Positions 17,406-27,325 are shown, numbered from the stretch's first letter. The stretch: 64,000 nucleotides of DNA from Bacteroidota bacterium (GCA_018266775.1 JAFDZS010000011.1:255245-319244); one strand, 5' to 3'. A program made the numbers and translations. Notes: generated by a model not told the origin, from the sequence alone.

Positions 17406-19832
17406 CTATCCATTTCCCACTCTTTCCATTTCATCTCCTGCGCCGCCACTGCTGCGTTTAATTGTTTTGAAAGATTTTCCAAAACGGTAAGTAAATGAAA
17501 CGGCCACTACTCTTGTATCGCGGTGCAAAATAAAATATTCTGTGGCCGAAGTAAATTGTGTTAATCCTTCCATTGCATTGGTAAAGAAAATATCACGTAC
17601 ACTCATGCGTAGTGTGCCTTTCTTTTTTAATACCGGTCTTGATACACCTAATGATAATTGCCCTGTTGGATATAATTTTTCCTGTAAATCATTACGTGCT
17701 TTTGTAGTGTAAAACCCTGAAATTTCCCCGGTATATTTTTGGGCAAAACTAAACTGGTTGTTCATATTCAGGTTCAGTTGATTGATATCAGAATAAAAAT
17801 CAACAATACCATTAAACCCACGCAGTTCCTTATGATTAAACAATGCCTGGAAAGTAAACGACCACCAGTGAGCAGGCGCAACATTCAGCATAGCAGAAAA
17901 ACCCAGGTTATGGGTATGCCCAACATTACCCTGCGAATAGTACAATAAACCAGTAACAGTATCAGTAAGAAATAACTGTGAAAAATAATTTTTTATGATG
18001 CTGTAAGAAACTGTTGTGGTCAGCAACTCTTTGTATTGATGGCTCAGCTCAATATTCCAGCTGTATTGCGGTACAATATACGGGTTGCCGGTTTGATACG
18101 TGTATTTGTTAATGATATAGGTAAACGGGTTCAGGCTTTGAAAAGGCGGACGGTCAATTCTTTTACCCACAGTTAAAGTAAAAGTGTTTATTGAATCCAC
18201 CGCATAACTGATATAACCACTGGGGAAAAGGCTGTTGTAATTTCTGCTGAACGAAGAATCTTTTTGCAAAACATTACCGAGTTGATGGGCATTGTAACTG
18301 GTATATTCATAACGCAGACCTGCCTGCATACTCCAGTGTTTTTGTTTGGTTTCAATACTGCTGTATACTGCCTGAATATTTTCTTTGTATAAAAAATGAT
18401 TACTCTTGCCATAATCTTCCTGCCAGTTATTGCCATCATAATTTTGATAAGCAGCCGTATTGTCTGTATTGATATGCGATGTTTTAATACCGCTGCTCAG
18501 CGTGGTGTTTTTATTCCAATGTAAAATATGATCCGCTTTTGCAGTAAATATTTTTAACGTAGTAGGAATAGAACCCTTTGATGCATCGCTGTAACCTCCC
18601 GCAGCCAGCAATTGATTATTAAAATGCTGATCGCTGGTGATGCTGTACATCAATCCATCCACATCAACAGCAATGTCCTGCTGTTTATTAATGGTGTGGC
18701 GCAGATTCAAATTGATACTTCCATTTTTAAAATGTACATCATTGGTACTGTATGTACTGATGGCAGAATCAATACCATTTGCTGCATTCAGCCAGGTGGC
18801 AGTGGCATCGCCGGAGCCATTACGGTGAATGACTGTTCCTCCCAAAACCATACCCAGCGTAGTTTTGCTGCCGGCAAAATAATCAACACCGGTTTTAACG
18901 GTATTATTATAATAAGTTCCCGAAAAATATGTGGGCTGATCCAGTTTTGCAGTAATGTTTCCATTCCTGTCATAATAAGTACGCAGTGCATACAAATCAG
19001 TCATATATTTTATTGCATTAAAACTGTAATTCAGAAACATATTGTATTTGCCGGTACGGTAATTCATTACCAGGCTGGTATTTTCTTTTGGGTATTTTCC
19101 CTGTGAGGGTGTTACTGTAAGCGAACCATTAAAACCTTTTACTTTTGATTTTTTTGTTTTGATATTGATGATGCCCGCATTACCACTGGCATCATATTTT
19201 GCAGGTGGACTGGTCATCAGCTCTATTACATCCACCTGCGCTGAACTCATACTGCTGAGCAAATTATTCAGGTCGGCGCCGGAAAGATAAGTGGGTTTAT
19301 CGTCAATCATCACCAATACACCGGCTTTGCCCTGTAATGCGATGCCGCCATTTTTATCCACCGTTACACCGGGTGATTTTTCCAGTACATCCAGTACTGT
19401 TGTACCGGAATTAGTTACCGATGCCCCCACATTAATTATTGTTTTCCCCTCTGCAATTTTAATCAAAGGCTTTTTTGCATTAACACTAACATTGTCCAGC
19501 GTCATGGCAGCGGGTTGCAGTATCACCTGCACAGATGATGATTGCGGAAAATTAAAAGACGGTGTGGATGCCATTTGATAACTGCTGTGAGAAACGGTGA
19601 TGGTACAGGAAGATGGGCTGACGTTTTTAAATACTGCAATACCATTGCTGTCTGTAACAATTGTTGCAACCTGTTTATTGCTGGAGAATAAAATTGCAGT
19701 GGCGCCAATAACGGGTTGCGATTGGTTATTGATCACCATACAGGATAAACTATTTTTTCCGGTACGGGCATCCTGTGCTTGTACTATACAACTATTCAAT
19801 AAAAACAATAAGAGAAAACAGCGGTAAATCAT
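17406..19832 (-). CDS. Outer-membrane beta-barrel receptor (TonB-dependent-like, OMP_b-brl_3)
   Basis: 808 aa. Signal peptide (MIYRCFLLLFLLNSCIVQAQ), a carboxypeptidase-regulatory-like domain (about 28-110: CMVINNQSQPVIGATAILF), a plug-like region (VLDVLEKSPGVTVDKNGGIALQG, PPAKYDASGNAGIINIKT) and a C-terminal barrel of about 550 residues ending VSFTYRFGKSFK. This architecture is the Bacteroidota outer-membrane beta-barrel family related to TonB receptors. No SusD partner, anti-sigma factor or obvious substrate gene is adjacent, so the ligand is unknown. Confidence 0.9.
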   Translation of the reverse strand: MIYRCFLLLFLLNSCIVQAQDARTGKNSLSCMVINNQSQPVIGATAILFSSNKQVATIVTDSNGIAVFKNVSPSSCTITVSHSSYQMASTPSFNFPQSSSVQVILQPAAMTLDNVSVNAKKPLIKIAEGKTIINVGASVTNSGTTVLDVLEKSPGVTVDKNGGIALQGKAGVLVMIDDKPTYLSGADLNNLLSSMSSAQVDVIELMTSPPAKYDASGNAGIINIKTKKSKVKGFNGSLTVTPSQGKYPKENTSLVMNYRTGKYNMFLNYSFNAIKYMTDLYALRTYYDRNGNITAKLDQPTYFSGTYYNNTVKTGVDYFAGSKTTLGMVLGGTVIHRNGSGDATATWLNAANGIDSAISTYSTNDVHFKNGSINLNLRHTINKQQDIAVDVDGLMYSITSDQHFNNQLLAAGGYSDASKGSIPTTLKIFTAKADHILHWNKNTTLSSGIKTSHINTDNTAAYQNYDGNNWQEDYGKSNHFLYKENIQAVYSSIETKQKHWSMQAGLRYEYTSYNAHQLGNVLQKDSSFSRNYNSLFPSGYISYAVDSINTFTLTVGKRIDRPPFQSLNPFTYIINKYTYQTGNPYIVPQYSWNIELSHQYKELLTTTVSYSIIKNYFSQLFLTDTVTGLLYYSQGNVGHTHNLGFSAMLNVAPAHWWSFTFQALFNHKELRGFNGIVDFYSDINQLNLNMNNQFSFAQKYTGEISGFYTTKARNDLQEKLYPTGQLSLGVSRPVLKKKGTLRMSVRDIFFTNAMEGLTQFTSATEYFILHRDTRVVAVSFTYRFGKSFKTIKRSSGGAGDEMERVGNG

Positions 19833-19945
19833 GCCGCAATTTACCTGCTAATCACCATGTTCATTCGTTCATTTTGTTCAGCGGTTGATACGGCAGATAA
19901 AGTGTCCTATTGAATTGTCTGTTTTTTACAAACCGGTATAACCCT

Positions 19946-21763
19946 TTACCAGAGCCGTCTTTCAGCCAGCTTGATCAATGCGTCTAACTGTTGTGGTGTG
20001 TCATTATTCAACCAGATTTGTATGAATGCACCACCATGCTCATACTTCTTTATAAATGCTGAAGCCAGGCCATTTTCATTTTCACCCAATACAATATCCA
20101 CCTGTTTGGCAGCCACACCAAAGTTGGATACCCAGTAATCCGGCAGGCCAAAACTTTTTCCTTTTGCGTTGGCAAAGCCCGTGAACAAACCACCAAAAGC
20201 CCGTGTATCGGTTGGTCCGTAATCAATATTTAAAACAGAATCGATACGCCGGTTGGTAAGCCCCAGCATTTGCTTTTTGGTTTCATCCATATTAAAGAAG
20301 AGCGGATTATTGCCTGCTATAATGATCCGTCCTCCATTATCAAGGAATTGCCGGAGTATGGAAGACTGTTTATTTTCATAAATCACTTTGGGGAAATAAT
20401 CGGTAGCAAACACAATGGTTTTGCCAATGGCACTGTCTTTCATTACGCGGGGCAATGTATCGGTACCAATTAATGTAAACCCATTTGCCAGCAAATAATT
20501 TTTTATCCGCACATCTCCCCCATTGTTAAAATAATTTTTGAGCTGCTCTTTATCATAATAAACGAGTAAAGAAGCGTTGGTTTTATTTTCGGGTATACTT
20601 CCGGTTAATGCATACAAGTTTCCATCGTCTGACCCGATATATAATAAACTGTCACTGATCACCGGCGAAGCATATACGATGCCGTTAGTGGCAAACTGGC
20701 TGATGCGTTTACCGGTAACCAGGTCAAGACAAAATAATTGTCCATCGTAGCAGCCTTCATATACCCTATTATTTTGTATCAAGGGAGACGACCAGGTGGC
20801 TAATGGCGTGTGGTATTTCCAAATTTCTTTACCGGTATTCAAATTCACCGCCTGTACAAACCTGCCGTCTGAAGTTCCGGTAACCACAAAAGAATCTTTA
20901 ATGGCCACTGTGGAAATAATCCAGGAAATATGATGATCAACTGTCCATAATGCTTTGCCCGTTATTGCATCCAGGCAATAAAGAAAACCATCTCTTGCAC
21001 CAAAAATTATTTTGTCGGCTGCAATAACCGGTGCCGCTAAAATAGCTTTACGGTCAAAACCCAAAGTGTCTAAATTTAATGGTGCACCATTAATAGTAAA
21101 CAGCCATTGTTGTTTATTAGTTGCTGCATCAATGGCATACACATCACCTTCGGTATCGCCAAATACCAACAGGTTTTTGTACAAAGCCGGTGTGGTGCGT
21201 ACCAAACCTTTGGTTTTAAAAGTACGCACCACTGTTCCATTTTTTGCATTGACGGTGTACAGGTTTCCATCGTCACTGCCGATGATGATGTTGTCTTTCA
21301 CAATAATGGGTGAAGACTGGTAATAGTCGAACCGCCACGGATATGGTAAATGATTACCCAGTTTGGTTTTCCATTGCAATGTGCCGCTTTGTTCATCCAG
21401 CGCATACAGTGTTTGTTCATTGTCTGAAAAGTAAACCATACCATTGCTGCAGGCAGCAGATGAGTTGATGGCATAACCGGTATGGTATTGCCAGATTGCT
21501 TTACCAGTGATTTTATCTACAGCAAAAAAATCGCCACGGGTGTTACCAAAAAAAATATTTTGTTCATCAATCAAAGCAGTAGACCGCACAGGTGCACCGG
21601 ATGCAAATGCCCATGCTTTGGTATCCAATACAATATTGCTGGTAGTGGTAACAGTGGTGTTGTGTTGCGGATTATCCCTGAACATTCCTGTATGGTTTCC
21701 ATTATTTGGATGACAACCAAACAGGATAATGCCCAGCATTACAGGTAAAAGCAGGTAACGCAT
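19946..21763 (-). CDS. PQQ-like beta-propeller lipoprotein fused to a ThuA/GATase-like domain
   Basis: 605 aa. A lipobox (VMLGIILFGC) marks it as a lipoprotein; the start MRYLLLPVM at 21763 fits. Residues about 40-410 are tandem propeller repeats of the PQQ-enzyme-like type (FFAVDKITGKAIWQYHTG, LYALDEQSGTLQWKTKLG, LYCLDAITGKALWTVDHH, LFCLDLVTGKRISQF). Residues about 415-605 form a separate alpha/beta domain (LLVYYDKEQLKNYFNNGG, IVFATDYFPKVIYENKQ, FLDNGGRIIIAGNNPLFF) resembling class I glutamine amidotransferase-like/ThuA folds. It has no evident catalytic Cys. Possibly a periplasmic polysaccharide-binding or processing protein; the pectate lyase gene is next to it. Confidence 0.8.
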   Translation of the reverse strand: MRYLLLPVMLGIILFGCHPNNGNHTGMFRDNPQHNTTVTTTSNIVLDTKAWAFASGAPVRSTALIDEQNIFFGNTRGDFFAVDKITGKAIWQYHTGYAINSSAACSNGMVYFSDNEQTLYALDEQSGTLQWKTKLGNHLPYPWRFDYYQSSPIIVKDNIIIGSDDGNLYTVNAKNGTVVRTFKTKGLVRTTPALYKNLLVFGDTEGDVYAIDAATNKQQWLFTINGAPLNLDTLGFDRKAILAAPVIAADKIIFGARDGFLYCLDAITGKALWTVDHHISWIISTVAIKDSFVVTGTSDGRFVQAVNLNTGKEIWKYHTPLATWSSPLIQNNRVYEGCYDGQLFCLDLVTGKRISQFATNGIVYASPVISDSLLYIGSDDGNLYALTGSIPENKTNASLLVYYDKEQLKNYFNNGGDVRIKNYLLANGFTLIGTDTLPRVMKDSAIGKTIVFATDYFPKVIYENKQSSILRQFLDNGGRIIIAGNNPLFFNMDETKKQMLGLTNRRIDSVLNIDYGPTDTRAFGGLFTGFANAKGKSFGLPDYWVSNFGVAAKQVDIVLGENENGLASAFIKKYEHGGAFIQIWLNNDTPQQLDALIKLAERRLW

Positions 21764-21880
21764 AAGCAGTATTTTATGCTTAAACTTCCTGAATATTTTT
21801 ATGCCTGCTATAAACGAAATGGACAAGCGGGCGATGGATGGTATTGCCTGTTACACCGCCGTCTGAATTTTACAAACGGG

Positions 21881-23044
21881 TTAATACACTTTATTCCTTG
21901 CCTGTATCCGTTCCAGCCATTGCGGATACGCCTTCAATACTTTTTGCGGTTCATACGTATACCATGCATAACCATCGCGGCGTTCACGGGCCACTTCTGC
22001 AAGGGAATACACCACTTTACTATCGCGGTTGCAGAATAACGGCCGGTGTGTTTGCAATTCATAGTAACGTGTCCATATGGGCGGCGCAGCAGAATCCGTG
22101 ATCACTCTCCTGTCTGTTCTTGAAATTTTGTATGGCGTTATCATTTCCGGTGCAGCAAAGGTTTCCACTTTGGTGTATAAAATTTTGGAGTCGTTAAACC
22201 ATTTTGCAGCGCTTTTTACTGCATTGATCACTTCGAGCGAAGGATCTTTGATACTCATCAACAACAACACCAAACCTACGCTTTCACTGTTGCAAATGCC
22301 GGGTGGTTCAAACTTGCGTGCCCATGCAGGCTGTAACGATACTTCATCGTATTGCTGGCACCATGCTGTGGGTGCGCCGGCATCATTAATTTGGGTTTTG
22401 ATAATGCAGTTAAGCCCTTTTAAATATGCTGCAACCAGTTTTTTACGCAGCGGTTCATCAATATAATTATAGTCCGGCTGGTGTTCATCAATATCTTTCA
22501 GCAACCACATAATGCCGCCCATAGCATCGTCGTTGTAAGTAATGCAGCGGCTGTAATTTTTTTCCAGTGGATAATACTGCGGCCATCCCCCGTTGGTATA
22601 TTGTGCATCCAGGATAAATTGCAATCCTTTTAACGCAGCAGCTTTATATTTTTCCCCATGAAAAAATGAATAGACTTTCGATAAATAACTGATTTGTGAA
22701 TACGTGGTGCGGTTATCAAATGTGGTATTCAATACAAATTTTGACTGCTTTACACTGTCTGCCTGGTCTGGAGTGAGTATAGCCTGCATGTCATAATTCT
22801 TTGGCCAGCCACCATTATCTTTTTGAAAGAGTATAATGTTATCTGCAATGGCCCGCATATTGGTGGCGGGATACCGCGGATGGCCCGGCCGGGGTTGTAT
22901 CACGGCATCCTTATCGGCAATGCCATACCAGTGATTGGAAGCATCGCTGAAAATTCCAATATCAATTGTTTTAATTGAATCCAGTTGTGCCTTCAGCAAA
23001 ATGGACAGTAATAGAAATGTTGATAACAGCAAACATTTACGCAT
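21881..23044 (-). CDS. Pectate lyase, polysaccharide lyase family 10
   Basis: 387-aa secreted lyase that cleaves polygalacturonate by beta-elimination. The signal peptide is MRKCLLLSTFLLLSILLKAQ; that ATG (23044) is preferred over the longer frame. PL10 features: KDNGGWPKNYDM, a tandem TNGGWPQYYPL, CITYNDDAMGG and AWCQQYDEVSLQPAWARKFEPP, containing the catalytic-region Arg. The full catalytic domain is present without a carbohydrate-binding module. It is 117 bp from the propeller lipoprotein on the same strand, which may form a short pectin-related unit. Confidence 0.9.
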   Translation of the reverse strand: MRKCLLLSTFLLLSILLKAQLDSIKTIDIGIFSDASNHWYGIADKDAVIQPRPGHPRYPATNMRAIADNIILFQKDNGGWPKNYDMQAILTPDQADSVKQSKFVLNTTFDNRTTYSQISYLSKVYSFFHGEKYKAAALKGLQFILDAQYTNGGWPQYYPLEKNYSRCITYNDDAMGGIMWLLKDIDEHQPDYNYIDEPLRKKLVAAYLKGLNCIIKTQINDAGAPTAWCQQYDEVSLQPAWARKFEPPGICNSESVGLVLLLMSIKDPSLEVINAVKSAAKWFNDSKILYTKVETFAAPEMITPYKISRTDRRVITDSAAPPIWTRYYELQTHRPLFCNRDSKVVYSLAEVARERRDGYAWYTYEPQKVLKAYPQWLERIQARNKVY

Positions 23045-23171
23045 AGCATCGTTACATTTAGGAAGTAAATATATTGTCTCAATGCAATTCAATCATCCTG
23101 TACTGGCGGCTTAACAATTGATTTATACATTTTGCAACCCTGTTTTTTGCCATTCATACCAACTGCTGCCG

Positions 23172-23200
23172 TTTCCTGTTCCATGAAATTGATATATTTG
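23172..23200 (+). promoter_or_regulatory. Bacteroidota-type promoter upstream of the S9 peptidase
   Basis: TATATTTG at 23193-23200 matches the TAnnTTTG -7 consensus exactly, 19 bp before the ATG. The -33 position shows only TTTC at 23172-23175 (spacer 17), a weak match to TTTG. Confidence 0.4.
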
Positions 23201-23218
23201 ATTTCTTAAACCTCTAAC

Positions 23219-25645
23219 ATGCGTCAATATGTTTTTTGCCTTACCATAATGGTAAGCAGTGCTGCACAGGCACAGCAACTCAGCCCATTAACGGTGGAGA
23301 AAATTATGAGAGACCCGAAATGGATCGGCACTTCGCCTTCCGAACTGCAATGGAGTAATGACAGTAAAACACTGTACTTTTCCTGGAATCCAGAGCAGGC
23401 GCCCGCTGACTCTTTGTACTTTATTACACCGGGCAATTTATCTCCCGTTAAAGCCACTACAGTTCAAACGCAGGCATTCAACACTGCAGGCAACTGGATG
23501 TACAACAGCAGCCGCACTGCTTATGTATACAGCAAAGACGGCGATGTGTTTTATACTGAAATAAAAACCGGCAAAACCAAACGCATTACACAAACAACCG
23601 ATGGGGAATATAACCCGCAATTTTCTTTCAACGATACTAAAATAGTGTACAACCGCAGCCAGAATTTATATGCATGGGATATTGCTACTGGTGAAACGGT
23701 ACAGCTCACCAATTTGAAAAGCGGTGATGCAGCCGCTTCAACGCCTGCTTTTACCGGTGGCAGAAATAATGGAGGCGGAAGAGCATTTCGTGATAATGCA
23801 GCAGCACAGGGCAACCAGCAGGAAGAATGGCTGAAGAATGATCAGCTGCAGCAGTTTGAAGTATTGCGTTACCGGAAAGAAATGCGGGATAAGGCCAGCG
23901 CTTATAACAAGTCGCTACCTAAAGAAAAAGAACTGCGCAGCATTACTATTGAAGATAAACAGTTGCAAAGCCTCAGCATCAGCCCTGATGGCCGTTTTAT
24001 CAGTTACCGTTTATCTAAAGCAGCGGCCAATAATAAAAACACCATTGTACCCAGTTATGTAACAGAAACCGGTTTTACTACTGATATACCAGGCCGAACC
24101 AAAGTGGGCGCCGCACAAAGCACATCTGTATTTTATATTTATGATACAGAGAAGGATACCGTGCTGGCATTAAGTACTGATGCTATACCCGGCATTAAAG
24201 ATTTGCCTGACTATGTAAAAGATTATCCCAAACAATTGGAACGCCGCACAAAGATGAATGCAAACCGTGAGGTATCGGTATCTTATTTATCGTGGTCACC
24301 CAAAGGAAGTTTTGCCGTGGCAGACATCCGTTCTGCTGATAATAAAGACCGTTGGCTGATGCTGTTAGATACTGCAAGTGGCCAGTTCCAACCATTAGAC
24401 CGCCAGCGTGATGAAGCGTGGATCGGCGGGCCCGGTATTGGCTTTGGCAGAACTATTGGCTGGATAGATGAACATACACTCTGGTTCCAGTCTGAAGCCA
24501 CAGGCTATTCACATTTATATACCATTAATGTTATTACTAAAGAAAGAAAAGCGCTGACTAATGGCAAGTATGAAGTACAGCAGGTGCAGTTAAGCCTTGA
24601 TAAAAAATATTTTTACATCACTACGAATGAAGTGCATCCCGGCGAACAGCAATTTTATCGTTTAACCATTGCCGATAGTAAGAAAGAACGCCTCACCACT
24701 ATGACCGGCGCCAACCAGGTTTCCCTGTCACCCGATGAAAAATATTTAGCCATACTTTATTCTTACAGCAACAAACCCTGGGAATTATACTGGCAGGAAA
24801 ACAAAGCCGGCAGCAAAGCGCAACAGGTTACTTTTAAAGCGCAAAGCGATGAATTTAAAACGTACAATTGGCGTGACCCGCAGGTGATCACTTTTACTGC
24901 AAACGATGGCGCACAGGTGTATGCAAGGGTTTATGTGCCGGCAAATCCGCACCCCGGAAAACCTGCGGTTTTATTTGTACACGGTGCCGGTTATTTACAG
25001 AATGCACATAAATGGTGGAGCAGTTATTTCAGGGAATATATGTTTAATAATATGCTGGCCGATAATGGGTATTATGTAATGGATATTGATTACCGCGGCA
25101 GTGCCGGTTATGGCCGCGACTGGCGTACCGCCATTTACCGCTACATGGGTGGTAAAGACCTTAGCGATAACGTAGATGCAGCTAATTATTTAGTGAAAAC
25201 TTATGGTGTGAATCCGCAGCATATTGGTTTATATGGTGGCTCTTATGGTGGGTTTATGACGCTGATGGCCATGTTTACATCGCCCAATACTTTTGCAGCA
25301 GGTGCTGCATTGCGCCCCGTTACAGACTGGGCGAATTACAATCACGGCTACACGAGTGATATTTTGAATGAACCTTATAACGACAGTATTGCGTATAAAA
25401 GAAGTTCGCCTTATTATTTTGCCAATGGCTTAAAAGGGCATTTATTGATCTGCCATGGTATGATGGATGTGAACGTTCACTTCCAGGATGCAGTAAAATT
25501 GACCCAACGTTTGATTGAACTGGGAAAAGACAATTGGGAGATTGCGCCTTACCCAATGGAAGATCATGGTTTTGTGGAACCCAGCAGCTGGACGGATGAA
25601 TATAAACGCATATTTAAGTTGTTCGAAACTGTTTTGAAACAGTAA
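23219..25645 (+). CDS. Secreted S9 family peptidase (DPP IV/prolyl oligopeptidase-like)
   Basis: 808 aa. N-terminal signal peptide (ending SSAAQAQQ), a beta-propeller region from about 40 to 530 (LQWSNDSKTLYFSWN, LSPDEKYLAILYSY) and a C-terminal alpha/beta hydrolase domain. The nucleophile is in GLYGGSYGGFM (Ser about 673), Asp in GMMDVNVH and His in MEDHGFVEP. It probably removes dipeptides or cleaves peptides in the periplasm. An Asn/Gly/Arg-rich insert (GGRNNGGGRAFRDN, about 180-195) interrupts the propeller. Followed by a strong terminator. Confidence 0.92.
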   Translation: MRQYVFCLTIMVSSAAQAQQLSPLTVEKIMRDPKWIGTSPSELQWSNDSKTLYFSWNPEQAPADSLYFITPGNLSPVKATTVQTQAFNTAGNWMYNSSRTAYVYSKDGDVFYTEIKTGKTKRITQTTDGEYNPQFSFNDTKIVYNRSQNLYAWDIATGETVQLTNLKSGDAAASTPAFTGGRNNGGGRAFRDNAAAQGNQQEEWLKNDQLQQFEVLRYRKEMRDKASAYNKSLPKEKELRSITIEDKQLQSLSISPDGRFISYRLSKAAANNKNTIVPSYVTETGFTTDIPGRTKVGAAQSTSVFYIYDTEKDTVLALSTDAIPGIKDLPDYVKDYPKQLERRTKMNANREVSVSYLSWSPKGSFAVADIRSADNKDRWLMLLDTASGQFQPLDRQRDEAWIGGPGIGFGRTIGWIDEHTLWFQSEATGYSHLYTINVITKERKALTNGKYEVQQVQLSLDKKYFYITTNEVHPGEQQFYRLTIADSKKERLTTMTGANQVSLSPDEKYLAILYSYSNKPWELYWQENKAGSKAQQVTFKAQSDEFKTYNWRDPQVITFTANDGAQVYARVYVPANPHPGKPAVLFVHGAGYLQNAHKWWSSYFREYMFNNMLADNGYYVMDIDYRGSAGYGRDWRTAIYRYMGGKDLSDNVDAANYLVKTYGVNPQHIGLYGGSYGGFMTLMAMFTSPNTFAAGAALRPVTDWANYNHGYTSDILNEPYNDSIAYKRSSPYYFANGLKGHLLICHGMMDVNVHFQDAVKLTQRLIELGKDNWEIAPYPMEDHGFVEPSSWTDEYKRIFKLFETVLKQ

Positions 25646-25664
25646 TGGCAAACACCAGTTATAA

Positions 25665-25701
25665 AAAAGTGGTTACAGGTTTTCTGTAACCGCTTTTTTA
25701 T
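25665..25701 (+). terminator. Intrinsic terminator after the S9 peptidase gene
   Basis: AGTGGTTACAG (25668-25678) pairs with CTGTAACCGCT (25684-25694) around GTTTT, followed by a run of Ts. Confidence 0.85.
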
Positions 25702-25902
25702 TTTCTTTCATCCTTTATGGGTAATACCCTGCGTATTTTTTCTTTTTCATGCCATTCCATTTTTTCAAAAATGGATAAACAGGGGAATTTATTCCAGATT
25801 ATAGACAATGTTGGTTTGCACCAATGCAGTAACTATTTCATTTTAAGAACATTATGTTTCTGGCATGCCAATAGCAAATACTCTGGCAAAACTCCCGTAA
25901 TA

Positions 25903-27120
25903 ATGAAACACATTTACTCCACAATCGTAACCATCGTAATCGCAGCCTTTTTAACAACAGTTGCTGCCCAAACAAGTACAACACCTGATTCTGTATACAT
26001 CAAAGAAACCTTTGGTACCGGTACAGTAAAGGCTTCATTGCCTGCTGGCAGAACCACTTATTCGTATAACGGAAACACCAGCCTGAATGATGGTGACTAT
26101 ATGTTATACAAACGCACCAATGGCCGCCCGGAATGGCACAACAGTACCGACCACACAGGTGATGCCAATGGCCGTTGTATGGTGATCAATGCCAGCTACA
26201 CCCCTTCAGAATTTTACCGCGATACGGTGTCTGGTATTACCAGTGGTACCAACTACAACTTCTACCTGTCTGTAATGAACGTAAATACGCTGGGCACCTG
26301 TGGCAGTTCTGCCCTGTTACCAAAGTTGCAGTTTATTATTGAATCGTATAACAGCAATGGTACTTTCAGCCAGATCACCAGCTTTTCATCTGCATTCATT
26401 CCACAAACTGCCAATCCCACATGGGTAACGGTAGGTGGCAGCCTCATCGTTCCTTCAGGTGTTACTAATCTGCGCTTGAGAATACTGAACAATTCAAGCG
26501 GTGGTTGTGGTAACGACCTGGCTATTGATGATATTACTTTTGCAAGATCAGCCAACATCTTCACCCTGCCCGTTACCGGTTTTGAAGCGAATGCTTTACG
26601 TTCAGGTGATAATGTAAATGTGCAATGGCAAACTTTATCTGAAAGCAATACCCATCATTATATTGTTGAGAAGAGTAATGATGCGGCAAACTGGATCAGC
26701 ATTGATTCTGTTGCAGCAGCCGGTTACAGCCAGAGTTTACGTAATTATTACAGTGTTGACAATAAGCCTTACGGCATCAGCTACTATCGTATTAAACAAG
26801 TGGACAACAACGGACGCCTTACTTATTCCAATACCGTGAAAATGGTGATGAATACGAATGCAATAAAAGCGACCACTTTCCCCAATCCATTTGTAAACCA
26901 GGTACAGGTAGACTTAACCAGCTCCACTGCACAAACAGCACAACTGAGTATTCATGATATGAGCGGAAGAAAACTGTTTCAAAAATCATGGACACTGGTG
27001 AAAGGCAACAACAGCATTACCTTACCGCAGGTAAAAGACTTACCCGTTGGTATGTACATCCTGAATATAGTTGATGCAGATGGCGGCGCACTCTATAAAA
27101 CAAAACTGATCAAGAACTAA
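25903..27120 (+). CDS. Secreted protein with T9SS type A sorting domain
   Basis: 405 aa. Signal peptide MKHIYSTIVTIVIAAFLTTV; the 62 residues upstream in the longer frame are excluded because the signal peptide starts at 25903. The mature protein has a jelly-roll-like N-terminal domain (about 30-215, ending LRILNNSSGGCGNDLAIDDI), typical of adhesin or carbohydrate-binding modules. A fibronectin-like stretch follows (VQWQTLSESNTHHYIVEKS), then a C-terminal sorting domain FPNPFVNQVQVDL...LPVGMYILNI. Exported through the outer membrane by the type IX system. Single gene with its own terminator. Confidence 0.88.
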   Translation: MKHIYSTIVTIVIAAFLTTVAAQTSTTPDSVYIKETFGTGTVKASLPAGRTTYSYNGNTSLNDGDYMLYKRTNGRPEWHNSTDHTGDANGRCMVINASYTPSEFYRDTVSGITSGTNYNFYLSVMNVNTLGTCGSSALLPKLQFIIESYNSNGTFSQITSFSSAFIPQTANPTWVTVGGSLIVPSGVTNLRLRILNNSSGGCGNDLAIDDITFARSANIFTLPVTGFEANALRSGDNVNVQWQTLSESNTHHYIVEKSNDAANWISIDSVAAAGYSQSLRNYYSVDNKPYGISYYRIKQVDNNGRLTYSNTVKMVMNTNAIKATTFPNPFVNQVQVDLTSSTAQTAQLSIHDMSGRKLFQKSWTLVKGNNSITLPQVKDLPVGMYILNIVDADGGALYKTKLIKN

Positions 27121-27145
27121 TAACACAAAAACGGGAACCAACACG

Positions 27146-27173
27146 GGGCTGCCAGTAATGGTGGCCCTTTTTT
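27146..27173 (+). terminator. Terminator of the T9SS cargo gene
   Basis: GGGCTGCCA (27146-27154) pairs with TGGTGGCCC (27159-27167), with two G-U wobbles, around GTAA, followed by six Ts. Confidence 0.75.
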
Positions 27174-27325
27174 GTACAGGCAAGCTCCAGCTTGCATCCA
27201 AACTGCGCACATGCGTCGGAGACGCACTTTTCTCGTCCCCATCTCTGACGGGGACGCTTTGGTTGTGCGTCTCCGACGCACATTTAAAATCTTTATTTCG
27301 ATGCAAGCTGGAGCTTGCCTGTACA
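27173..27325. repeat. Nested palindromic element, ~150 bp
   Basis: Perfect 25-bp inverted repeats form the ends (27173-27197 and 27301-27325); each contains its own hairpin GCAAGCT-CC-AGCTTGC. Inside, TGCGTC-GGA-GACGCA (27212-27226) and GTGCGTC-TCC-GACGCAC (27265-27281) lie in opposite orientation around CGTCCCCATC-TCT-GACGGGGACG (27234-27256). Contains no ORF. It sits between two opposing terminators. Confidence 0.85.

Noticed and set aside
17406-19832. SusC of a polysaccharide utilisation locus
   Set aside because: No SusD gene accompanies either barrel receptor and the domain layout is the OMP_b-brl type, not SusC.
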